Made by a program: the position numbers and the translations under genes
Assembly: GCA_046704565.1 (NCBI GenBank)
Contig: JBJKRP010000214.1
Coordinates: 1-24,120 of the forward strand
From: FEN-1297 sp046704565
Lineage (GTDB): Bacteria > Bacteroidota > Ignavibacteria > Ignavibacteriales > Ignavibacteriaceae
DNA length: 24,120 bases
Reading direction: 5' to 3'
Notes under the pieces: generated by a model
The model's input: the letters and a program-made list of their open reading frames with translations, nothing else
Database searches by the model: none
What the model was told of the DNA's origin: nothing
Shown: positions 14,801 to 21,697 of the stretch, in pieces
Layout of the letters: each line of letters starts with the position of its first letter
Numbering within the stretch: the stretch's first letter is position 1

Positions 14801-15991
14801 GTGAATTTAACTCAAACCTCGGGAGAGAACTTGGTTATTCAAATCATTAATCTTTCGTTTGCGGATGTCTTTAAGAGATACAGCTTAAGCTATAACATTT
14901 ATAGAGATGTTTTTCAGACAGGTCTGCTCGGTTTGGAAATCAGGAATGTGCCTGAAAGTTCGGCTGATAAAATTCATAAAATTGTTCTTAAAGAAAACGA
15001 GATTTGCTATAAATGCAAACTCAAAGATAAACGGAACGTTAACCTGCTAATACCAGGCTCGCTCGGAGATATTAAAGATATTTCGAAAAGAATATTAAAA
15101 AGCGGCGACGAAGACCTGGGCTACAAAATAATCAATGTTATAAAAAACTTTGAAGAATACGGCTCTAAACCTTATAAGATAGGAACAAGAGAGTTTTGCT
15201 TTAATAACTCCTTTGTAATGGGAATTTTAAACGTAACTCCGGATTCTTTCTCCGACGGCGGCTTATATTACTCATCCGCGGAAGCAGTTAAGCACGGATT
15301 AGAGATGATTGAAAACGGAGCTGATATTATTGACATCGGCGGCGAATCTACAAGACCCGGCGCAGGAAATATTTCTGCCGCTGAAGAAATTAAAAGAGTA
15401 ATGCCGGTAGTAGATGGTATCCTTAAGGTGAAGCCGGATGCCGTAATCTCTATCGATACAACTAAGAAAAAGGTTGCCGAAAAAGCCTTGGAAAACGGAG
15501 CCAAAATTATAAACGATATTAGCGCTCTTACCTTTGAACCTGATATGGCAGATGTAATTAAACTGTACGATGCGGCTTTGGTAATCATGCATATGAAAGG
15601 CACTCCAGGGGATATGCAGAACGACCCGCATTATGATGACCCGGTAATTGAAATTTACGACTTCCTTTTTGAACGCCTTCAAAGGATCGCAAAGCTCGGC
15701 ATCAAGAAAATTTTCATTGATCCGGGAATAGGGTTCGGAAAGAGAGTAGAGGACAATTTTGAATTGATCAAAAGACTGGGCGACTTTAAAGGCTTAGGCT
15801 ACCCTGTCCTTATAGGAGTCTCAAGAAAGTCTTTCATAGGAAAGTCTCTTAACCTGCAGGTTAATGAAAGGGATACCGCAACCGCATCGATTGAGACTTT
15901 AGCAGTTAATAACGGCGCCAGGATAATTAGGACTCATAACGTGATAAATGGCGTCCAGGTAACAAAATTGTTAAACCATTTCGGCGAATAA
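14801..15991 (+). CDS. folP: Dihydropteroate synthase with long N-terminal domain
   Basis: Dihydropteroate synthase joins p-aminobenzoate to dihydropterin pyrophosphate in folate synthesis. The catalytic TIM barrel covers about 137-396 with all blocks visible: MGILNVTPDSFSDGG (140-154), DIIDIGGESTRPGA, ISIDTTKKKVAEKAL, KIINDISAL, IMHMKGTPGDMQ, IFIDPGIGFGK, IGVSRKSFIG and RIIRTHNV. Residues 1-130 form an extra domain absent from the roughly 280-residue E. coli enzyme; DKIHKIVLKENEICYKCK and VNLLIPGSLGDIKDISKRI resemble, from memory, the N-terminal part of long DHPS proteins in some anaerobes. The start is GTG at 14801 with no Shine-Dalgarno; a TTG at 14831 (LVIQIINLSF) is an alternative that removes ten residues. 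The stop directly abuts the ATG of cdaA. Confidence 0.93.
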   Translation: MNLTQTSGENLVIQIINLSFADVFKRYSLSYNIYRDVFQTGLLGLEIRNVPESSADKIHKIVLKENEICYKCKLKDKRNVNLLIPGSLGDIKDISKRILKSGDEDLGYKIINVIKNFEEYGSKPYKIGTREFCFNNSFVMGILNVTPDSFSDGGLYYSSAEAVKHGLEMIENGADIIDIGGESTRPGAGNISAAEEIKRVMPVVDGILKVKPDAVISIDTTKKKVAEKALENGAKIINDISALTFEPDMADVIKLYDAALVIMHMKGTPGDMQNDPHYDDPVIEIYDFLFERLQRIAKLGIKKIFIDPGIGFGKRVEDNFELIKRLGDFKGLGYPVLIGVSRKSFIGKSLNLQVNERDTATASIETLAVNNGARIIRTHNVINGVQVTKLLNHFGE

Positions 15992-16810
15992 ATGATTGAG
16001 CTTTTTAAAATCGGATTTCTTACTATAAACTTTACCGATCTTATCGATATTGCCATTGTTACATTTATAGTTTACAAGCTCTATACTCTGTTAAAGGGAA
16101 CAATTGCCGCCCAGGTATTCATTGGTTTGATGCTGATTATATTTCTTTCGTTCGTTGCAAACGCAATCAACCTGAAGGTTCTGACATGGATGCTGAAACT
16201 GGTTTCAGATATCTGGGTAATTACGTTTGTAATTTTATTTCAGCCGGAAATAAGAAGGCTTCTGGTGATAGTAGCCAGGAATCCCTTTTTCAGATTGTTC
16301 GTAAAATCGGAATCGGCGCAGCCTGCCCAGGTTATTGCCGAAGCTGCTTTTGAGCTTTCACAAAGGCAGCATGGTGCTTTGATTATTGTCATTAAATCAA
16401 CCGGTATAAGGGGCTTTACTGAGACAGGGGAGATACTAAACGCCAAGATAAGTGTGCCGCTTCTCGGTACAATTTTCTTCCCGCGTTCTCCATTGCATGA
16501 CGGTGCAGTCATCGTAAAAGAAGAAACCATTGAAGCAGCGCGCTGTACTTTGCCGTTATCTTCCACTACAACGATAAACGGCGAGGCTCTTGGAATGCGG
16601 CACAGAGCAGGTCTGGGTATTTCCGAGCAAGCTGATGTTATCAGCGTAATAGTCTCTGAAGAAACAGGAAGCATTTCTGTAGCCGAGTACGGGCAGCTTA
16701 ATAGAGGTCTCTCCAAGGAAGGCTTAAGGATCAGGCTGTCTAAAGCATATAAGAGTCCGGCGCTGAAAGGATGGAAGGGCTTAATTGAACAGTACGTTAA
16801 AGAAAAATAG
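15992..16810 (+). CDS. cdaA: Diadenylate cyclase (c-di-AMP synthase, CdaA/DacA type)
   Basis: A 272-residue membrane-bound diadenylate cyclase that makes the second messenger c-di-AMP from two ATP. Residues 1-95 contain about three membrane helices. The catalytic DAC domain follows, with the two diagnostic motifs D170-G-A (SPLHDGAVIV) and R203-H-R (GMRHRAGLG), plus GTIFFPRSPLHDG and VSEETGSISVAE; these match active CdaA. Length agrees with B. subtilis CdaA (about 273). Regulator CdaR and glmM, the usual Firmicutes neighbours, are absent; here folP is immediately upstream, the order I associate with Bacteroidota. c-di-AMP commonly controls potassium, osmolyte and cell-wall balance. The ATG is the base after the folP stop, so the two genes are translationally coupled. 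Confidence 0.96.
   Translation: MIELFKIGFLTINFTDLIDIAIVTFIVYKLYTLLKGTIAAQVFIGLMLIIFLSFVANAINLKVLTWMLKLVSDIWVITFVILFQPEIRRLLVIVARNPFFRLFVKSESAQPAQVIAEAAFELSQRQHGALIIVIKSTGIRGFTETGEILNAKISVPLLGTIFFPRSPLHDGAVIVKEETIEAARCTLPLSSTTTINGEALGMRHRAGLGISEQADVISVIVSEETGSISVAEYGQLNRGLSKEGLRIRLSKAYKSPALKGWKGLIEQYVKEK
16773..16779 (+). promoter_or_regulatory. Ribosome binding site supporting the TTG start at 16785
   Basis: GGAAGGG lies five bases before TTG 16785, inside the cdaA reading frame. No ATG or GTG is in frame before the conserved PFFNE motif of the glycosyltransferase, so this site decides the start. Confidence 0.5.
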
Positions 16811-17453
16811 AGCATGTGCGGTTATACCTTTTTTTAATGAGTCTGCTACAATAAAAGAAATAGTCGCAAGAACATTGGATATTGTCGACTGTGTCATTGC
16901 TGTAGATGACGGTTCAACCGACAGTTCGGCAGCGCAGATTAAAGACTTTGAGCGCGTAATTTTAATTAAGCTTGCCGATAACAAGGGAAAAGGATTTGCG
17001 CTTAACGCCGGCTTTAAGGAAAGCATAAAAAATTATTTTGAAATTACAGTCACTATAGATGCCGACTTGCAGCATGAGCCGGAACTAATCCCTGCGTTAC
17101 TTCAGAGTACCGGATCATTTGACATCGTAATCGGCAACCGATTAAACAGCTTGAAGGATATGCCGCTTCACAGGATTGCAAGCAATAAGTTGACCTCTTA
17201 CTTGCTTAGTGTAAAGACAGGACAAAAGCTGCTGGATACGCAATCCGGATTTAGAGCCTACAAGACAGATGTTTTACCTGGCATACTGCCTTCATCAAGC
17301 GGGTTCGAGGCTGAAAGCGAGATACTCATTAATGCTGCAAGGAAAAATTACCGTATTGGATTTGTTCCTGTCTCTACTATCTACGCAAATGAAAAAAGTA
17401 AAATGAAATCCATGCAGGCTATTGGAGGCTTTATAAAAGTTTTAATGAGGTGA
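16785..17453 (+). CDS. Family 2 glycosyltransferase (dolichyl/polyprenyl-phosphate mannose synthase-like)
   Basis: A 222-residue GT-A fold glycosyltransferase. It has the opening strand CAVIPFFNES (11-20), the nucleotide-binding VDDGSTDSS (40-48), the metal-binding DADLQHEPE with D92 and D94, and GNRL, matching GT2 enzymes that transfer a sugar from a nucleotide sugar to a polyprenyl phosphate. SGFRAYK and SGFEAESEILI are also family-typical. There is no membrane helix, so it acts at the membrane surface or on a soluble acceptor. It starts at TTG with GGAAGGG five bases upstream and overlaps cdaA by 26 bases. The CHAD gene follows after three bases. The sugar and acceptor cannot be inferred. 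Confidence 0.88.
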   Translation: MNSTLKKNRACAVIPFFNESATIKEIVARTLDIVDCVIAVDDGSTDSSAAQIKDFERVILIKLADNKGKGFALNAGFKESIKNYFEITVTIDADLQHEPELIPALLQSTGSFDIVIGNRLNSLKDMPLHRIASNKLTSYLLSVKTGQKLLDTQSGFRAYKTDVLPGILPSSSGFEAESEILINAARKNYRIGFVPVSTIYANEKSKMKSMQAIGGFIKVLMR

Positions 17454-17456
17454 AAT

Positions 17457-17918
17457 ATGCATAAAAGAAAATGGGAAATAGAAAGTCTTTCTCCCAAAAT
17501 CTCCTTCAAAGCAGCTGCAAGAATAGCGCTTTCCAAAAGAGCAATCAATTTAAAATCTTACATTAAAAAATACATTAAGAATGAAACCCCGGCTAATCTT
17601 CACAAAGTAAGGATAGCCTTGCGCCGTTTGCGCTACAGCATGGAGTTATTCCTATCGTGTTTTGAAAGAAAGGAATTTTTAATATTTTATAAAGCAGTTT
17701 CTCAGTTACAGGACCTCACGGGAAAAATCAGAGATACCGACGTTCTGGTTTCCAGTTTAAAATCTATTGCCGTCCTGAAAGATTTACCTGCCCGGGAGGA
17801 AATGGTACAGAGGGTCAGCAGCGATAATCTTCAGCGAAGAGAAGAGATGAACCGTTCGCTTTTAAATTTTCTTAAAAGCGAAGAATTTAATCATTTCCTA
17901 AAAATACTAAAACGATGA
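17457..17918 (+). CDS. Short CHAD-domain protein (putative polyphosphate binder)
   Basis: A 153-residue basic helical protein. The first conserved helix LHKVRIALRRLRYSMELF (about 48-65) and the second KAVSQLQDLTGKIRDTDVL (about 78-96) are the hallmark CHAD motifs, with histidine and arginines that bind polyphosphate in studied members. CHAD proteins are usually 200-300 residues or fused to CYTH; this one keeps roughly half, so it may be a minimal version or have lost its second half. No CYTH domain is adjacent. The GT2 stop and this ATG are three bases apart, and GAGGTG overlaps that junction as a ribosome site. A Ppx/GppA-type phosphatase gene, another possible polyphosphate-linked gene, is encoded at the end of the window. 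Confidence 0.82.
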   Translation: MHKRKWEIESLSPKISFKAAARIALSKRAINLKSYIKKYIKNETPANLHKVRIALRRLRYSMELFLSCFERKEFLIFYKAVSQLQDLTGKIRDTDVLVSSLKSIAVLKDLPAREEMVQRVSSDNLQRREEMNRSLLNFLKSEEFNHFLKILKR

Positions 17919-17930
17919 AAGGAGCTTAAA

Positions 17931-18608
17931 ATGAAACTAAGATATTTTTCGCACTCAGCTTTCCAGCTAACTGCAGACAACGGTAAAGTTATCTTAATTG
18001 ATCCGTTCCTTGACGGGAACCCTACCTCGCCTGTAAAGTCCGACGAGGTAAAAGCAGATTTCATAATTTTATCACATGCCCACGGCGATCATTTGGGAGA
18101 TTCATTCAAAATCGGAAAGCGCTGCAATTCAACTTTTATTTGTGTTGATGAACTTGCCAATTATTTCATCTCCAAAGGATTTAATGCCCACAACATGCAC
18201 ATCGGCGGCGGGTATAATTTTGATTTCGGCAGGGTTAAATTTACAATAGCCCACCATGGCTCTAAAACCCCTGATAACGAGTATGCCGGAAGCCCCGCGG
18301 GAATTTTAATTACCTCCGGCGGAAAGACGATTTATCATACCGGTGATACGGCTTTATTCTACGACATGAAGCTTATCGGAGAAATGAACCCGGTTGATTA
18401 TTTGCTTATACCAATTGGTGACAACTATACAATGGATATTGCGGATGCGGTTAAGGCTGTAGAGCTCGTCAATCCGAAATTGACAATCCCGATGCATTAC
18501 AATACTTTTCCCGTCATACAAACCGATCCTAACGAATTCAAAGCAAAACTTGAGACCGCTGGGAAGAAGTGTCGTGTTATGAAATTCGGCGAAGAGATCC
18601 AATTATAA
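17931..18608 (+). CDS. UPF0173-type metal-dependent hydrolase (metallo-beta-lactamase fold)
   Basis: A 225-residue soluble protein. The metal motif H-x-H-x-D-H is intact in ILSHAHGDHLGD (H49, H51, D53, H54), with further probable ligands in IAHHGS, YHTGDTALF and IPMHYNTFP. The opening MKLRYFSHSAFQL and the DPFLDGNP segment are characteristic of the UPF0173/YtkL group, whose natural substrate is not established. All ligands are present, so the enzyme should be active. AAGGAG sits eight bases before the ATG. It ends the folP-to-hydrolase run; a 154-base gap follows before parA. Confidence 0.9.
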   Translation: MKLRYFSHSAFQLTADNGKVILIDPFLDGNPTSPVKSDEVKADFIILSHAHGDHLGDSFKIGKRCNSTFICVDELANYFISKGFNAHNMHIGGGYNFDFGRVKFTIAHHGSKTPDNEYAGSPAGILITSGGKTIYHTGDTALFYDMKLIGEMNPVDYLLIPIGDNYTMDIADAVKAVELVNPKLTIPMHYNTFPVIQTDPNEFKAKLETAGKKCRVMKFGEEIQL

Positions 18609-18649
18609 AATAAAAGGTCTTTTAATTAACTTTACGCCGTTCACCGGAA

Positions 18650-18682
18650 AAATTATTTTTAACTTTCTTATGAAAATAATTT
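18650..18682. repeat. AT-only inverted repeat between the hydrolase and parA
   Basis: AAATTATTTT (18650-18659) and AAAATAATTT (18673-18682) are perfect reverse complements around a 13-base loop. It lies 41 bases after the hydrolase stop. An all-A/T stem is weak, so a terminator role is uncertain; chance in AT-rich spacer is the alternative. Confidence 0.3.
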
Positions 18683-18762
18683 AATAATAAGTATTTTAAA
18701 ATGAATCTTTAAAACTACTGAATGATTAGTCGGATTCATTTACTTTATAACCTAATATTTTA

Positions 18763-19539
18763 ATGGCGAAAATTATTTCAATTGCAAATCAGAAAGGCGG
18801 GGTAGGGAAGACTACGACCGCGATTAACCTGTCTTCATCGCTTGCCGCCGCCGAAAAAAAAACATTACTGATCGACATTGACCCGCAATCCAATTCATCT
18901 TCAGGCTTAAGCATAAATAACCATTCACCCTCGGTGTATGAAGTCCTGGTCGGAGTAGAAGATATAAATAATGCAGTTTTAAACAGCTACATGCCGTACC
19001 TTGATATTCTTCCGTCAAATATAAATCTTGTCGGCGCAGAGATTGAAATGGTAGATATGCCCGAACGGGAAAAGTTGCTTGGTCAGGCTGTAGCCGGCTT
19101 ACAGACAAACTATGAATATATTATTATAGACTGTCCTCCTTCGCTTGGTTTACTTACACTCAATTCATTATCTGCTTCAGACTCGGTTTTAATTCCTGTG
19201 CAGTGTGAATACTTTGCGCTTGAAGGGCTTGGACAGCTCCTGAATACCATAAATATTGTCAAGCAGCATTTCAATAAGAATCTTACAATTGAGGGTGTCC
19301 TGCTTACCATGTTTGACGTCCGCCTCAGGCTTTCGCAGCAGGTAGCTGAAGAAGTAAGGAAATATTTCGGCGATAAAGTTTTTAAAACTATAATACACAG
19401 GAACGTTAGAATTTCCGAGGCGCCGAGCTTCGGCAAACCTGTAATTTTATATGATGCCATCTCAACCGGCTCGCAGAACTATATTGCTCTTGCAGCCGAA
19501 CTGCTGGAAAGAAATTCAAACGGAATAAATAAAAATTAA
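18763..19539 (+). CDS. parA: ParA/Soj-type chromosome partitioning ATPase
   Basis: A 258-residue Walker-type ATPase that binds DNA non-specifically in its ATP form and drives chromosome origin segregation with ParB. The deviant Walker A motif KGGVGKTT is at residues 11-18 with the signature lysine K11; DIDPQSNSSSGL (about 38-49) is the A' segment, and YIIIDCPPSLG (about 119-129) is Walker B. The short length without an N-terminal helix-turn-helix matches chromosomal ParA/Soj and not plasmid type Ia ParA. Its stop is two bases before the parB ATG. No Shine-Dalgarno is visible. It opens the parA-parB-DUF5683-Yip1 string. Confidence 0.96.
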   Translation: MAKIISIANQKGGVGKTTTAINLSSSLAAAEKKTLLIDIDPQSNSSSGLSINNHSPSVYEVLVGVEDINNAVLNSYMPYLDILPSNINLVGAEIEMVDMPEREKLLGQAVAGLQTNYEYIIIDCPPSLGLLTLNSLSASDSVLIPVQCEYFALEGLGQLLNTINIVKQHFNKNLTIEGVLLTMFDVRLRLSQQVAEEVRKYFGDKVFKTIIHRNVRISEAPSFGKPVILYDAISTGSQNYIALAAELLERNSNGINKN

Positions 19540-19541
19540 TT

Positions 19542-20486
19542 ATGGCTAAATTTAAGACCGGATTAGGCAGAGGACTTGACGCTTTGATAAACCAGCAGAG
19601 CGTGCATGAAGCGACCTCTCAGATAAACTTTTCCGAAATAAAAAAGGATGACGGGAGACAGTACGACGTTCTTGCCAAGGTCCCGATCGATTCTATATCA
19701 TCCAATCCTTTTCAGCCGAGAATGTATTTTGATCCGGAGGCTTTTGAAGAGTTAAAGAAATCAATTCTTTCCAACGGGTTGATCCAGCCTATCACCGTTC
19801 GCCGTTTTGGAAATAACACCTATCAGCTAATTTCAGGCGAGCGAAGACTGAAGGCTTGCCGCGATATTGGGCATAAAGAAATTCCTGCTTACATTATTAA
19901 AGTTGATTCCGATGAAACCATGCTCGCCATGGCTTTAATCGAAAATATTCAAAGAGAAAAGCTAAATCCGATTGAAGTTGGGCTTGCTTATAAACGCTTA
20001 ATAGACGAATGTCATCTTACGCAGGAAGAAATTGCCGATACGGTGGGTAAGGACCGAACAACAGTAGCTAATTCTATCAGGCTTTTAAGGCTGCCGAAAC
20101 AAATCCAAGAAAGCTTAATCAAAGGAGATATTTCTTCGGGGCATGCAAGAGCGATAATTAATCTCCCGTCCGAAGCTGCTCAACTTGAAGTACTTGCAAA
20201 GATACTCGAGAATAGTCTATCTGTTAGAAAAGTTGAGCAGTTGGTAAGGAAGTTTATGAGGGCACAGGATGGGCAGCTGAAGCCTGTTGCTGCTTCACCG
20301 AAGGATGCAATATATACAGCGAGTGTAAACGATATTGAAGACAAAATGAGAAGTATTTTCGGGACAAAGGTTATTTGTAAACAAAAAAAGGATGGCTCCG
20401 GCGAAATAACCATTGAGTTTTATTCCAATGACGAGCTTGAGCGACTATTTGAACTCTTTGAAATTATTAGTAAAAATTACAGTTAG
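19542..20486 (+). CDS. parB: ParB/Spo0J chromosome partitioning protein (CTPase)
   Basis: ParB binds parS sites, spreads on DNA as a CTP-dependent clamp and stimulates ParA. The 314-residue protein has the N-terminal ParA-activating segment GLGRGLDALI (7-16), a ParB-N domain with NPFQPR and the CTP-binding box GERRLKACRDIG (99-110), and the central helix-turn-helix with LTQEEIADTVGKDRTTVANSIRLL (two short parts of one helix pair). A C-terminal dimerisation region ends ELFEIISKNYS. These are the standard chromosomal ParB parts. No full 16-base parS site was found by eye in the window. The following DUF5683 gene begins inside its 3' end. Confidence 0.96.
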   Translation: MAKFKTGLGRGLDALINQQSVHEATSQINFSEIKKDDGRQYDVLAKVPIDSISSNPFQPRMYFDPEAFEELKKSILSNGLIQPITVRRFGNNTYQLISGERRLKACRDIGHKEIPAYIIKVDSDETMLAMALIENIQREKLNPIEVGLAYKRLIDECHLTQEEIADTVGKDRTTVANSIRLLRLPKQIQESLIKGDISSGHARAIINLPSEAAQLEVLAKILENSLSVRKVEQLVRKFMRAQDGQLKPVAASPKDAIYTASVNDIEDKMRSIFGTKVICKQKKDGSGEITIEFYSNDELERLFELFEIISKNYS

Positions 20487-20952
20487 TACGGTACTGATTT
20501 CGTTATTGCTTTCCTGCCCAATTTTTGCGCAGCAGGCAGACAATGGAAAAAAAACGGAACCTTTGAGCGATACTGTCTTTGTAATGCAGAGGTCTGCGTG
20601 GGGAGCTGTTCTCAGAAGTGCTGTTATTCCGGGATGGGGACAGTTTTATACGCAGTCTTATTGGAAAATCCCTGTTATCTGGGGTGTGGGTGCATGGTTA
20701 GTTTATGAATGGATTCAGAACAATAAAAATTTAAAACAATCACGTGATCTTTTGAACTCTACGGGAAACACAGCGTACTCTGAATATATTAATTTTTATC
20801 AGGATCAAAGAGATTTGTTCTCTATCTATATAGGGTTGACTTATTTGCTGAACCTGGTTGACGCTTACGTAGATGCCGAGCTTTTTGATTTTTCCGTCAG
20901 TCCTAATATTTCAACAAGATCACTCATGTTTAACATGAGGATGAATTTTTAA
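20458..20952 (+). CDS. DUF5683 exported/membrane protein
   Basis: A Bacteroidota-type DUF5683 protein of 164 residues with the chosen start. The signal sequence MKLLVKITVSTVLISLLLS is followed by a likely cleavage after PIFA and before QQADNG. The family core RSAVIPGWGQFYTQSYWKIP leads to two probable membrane helices around VIWGVGAWLVYEW and SIYIGLTYLLNLVDAYVDA. Function is unknown. TTG 20458 gives a textbook signal peptide and overlaps parB by 29 bases; ATG 20428 or TTG 20413 in the same frame would add 10 or 15 residues and lengthen the overlap to 59 or 74 bases. No ribosome site distinguishes them. The position directly after parB is common for this family, from memory. Confidence 0.8.
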   Translation: MKLLVKITVSTVLISLLLSCPIFAQQADNGKKTEPLSDTVFVMQRSAWGAVLRSAVIPGWGQFYTQSYWKIPVIWGVGAWLVYEWIQNNKNLKQSRDLLNSTGNTAYSEYINFYQDQRDLFSIYIGLTYLLNLVDAYVDAELFDFSVSPNISTRSLMFNMRMNF

Positions 20953-21659
20953 TGAAAAATGTAATAGTCTGTAAAAACTGCGGAACTGAGAATCCTTTCT
21001 ATGGCTTGATTTGTACCGACTGCAAATCATACATAAGGGAAAGAATTTACAATGTCGATCTATGGAACGTGCTAAGTCTTTTAATTGAGAATCCCCGGAA
21101 AGGTTTCAGGCTAATCATTCAATCAGAGCATAAAAATTTCATTTCTTTTATCCTGATTTTTGCGGCAATTAAATTTACTATTGATTCGGTTTACCTATCC
21201 TTGCTCTCGCTAAAGACGGAGCCGCTGCTAAGCAGCTTCTTAAGAAATTATTTTATTGTACTTGCCGGTATTTCCGCTATTACATTATTTATATCCTTAT
21301 TATTGAGGTTATTGAACCGTACCTTCGGAATAACATCGAGAGTGAGAGATAATTTTTCGATTCTTACTTATTCTTTTGTGCCTCAGATATTTGCGCTTAT
21401 TCTTCTATTTATTGTTGAGGCTACAGTGTTCGGCGGTAATTTGTTTTCTAAGAGCCCGTCACCTTTCGATTTAAAAGAATTTCTTGCCTACGTACTGCTC
21501 GGCTTTGAAATTCTTGTTGTGCTTTGGGGATTTTTTCTGTCGGTAATGGCATTGTTTACTCAGACAAAGAACATTGCCTATTCGCTTACGGCGGGGTTAA
21601 TATTCAACTGCTCTATTTATTTCTTCCTCTATCTTATCTCACTAAACTTCTTCATATAA
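20952..21659 (+). CDS. Zinc-ribbon Yip1-like membrane protein
   Basis: A 235-residue protein with a four-cysteine zinc ribbon at the N-terminus (C7, C10, C21, C24 in CKNCGTENPFYGLICTDCKS) and then a membrane domain with about five helices. The link segment NVLSLLIENPRKGFRLI and the layout resemble Yip1-domain proteins of bacteria, whose role is unknown. The ATG shares one base with the DUF5683 stop (TAATG), a reinitiation-type junction. It closes the parA-parB-DUF5683 string, so it may share transcription with partition genes without acting in partition. The same build, a zinc finger joined to a polytopic domain, occurs in the protein at 2691. Confidence 0.75.
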   Translation: MKNVIVCKNCGTENPFYGLICTDCKSYIRERIYNVDLWNVLSLLIENPRKGFRLIIQSEHKNFISFILIFAAIKFTIDSVYLSLLSLKTEPLLSSFLRNYFIVLAGISAITLFISLLLRLLNRTFGITSRVRDNFSILTYSFVPQIFALILLFIVEATVFGGNLFSKSPSPFDLKEFLAYVLLGFEILVVLWGFFLSVMALFTQTKNIAYSLTAGLIFNCSIYFFLYLISLNFFI

Positions 21660-21697
21660 TTTGATAAATTACCTTATAATTATTTATTTAGAAATCC

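Noticed and set aside
15299..15682. A 127-codon open frame on the minus strand across folP
   Set aside because: It is antisense to conserved DHPS blocks and has no family features.
16240..16815. A 191-codon open frame on the minus strand across cdaA
   Set aside because: It lies wholly opposite a well-identified gene with intact motifs and has no recognisable domain or ribosome site.
20739..20748. ATCACGTGAT, resembling the core of the ParB site parS, just downstream of parB
   Set aside because: Only the central TCACGTGA agrees with the 16-base consensus; none of the four flanking bases on either side match, and it lies within a coding sequence.
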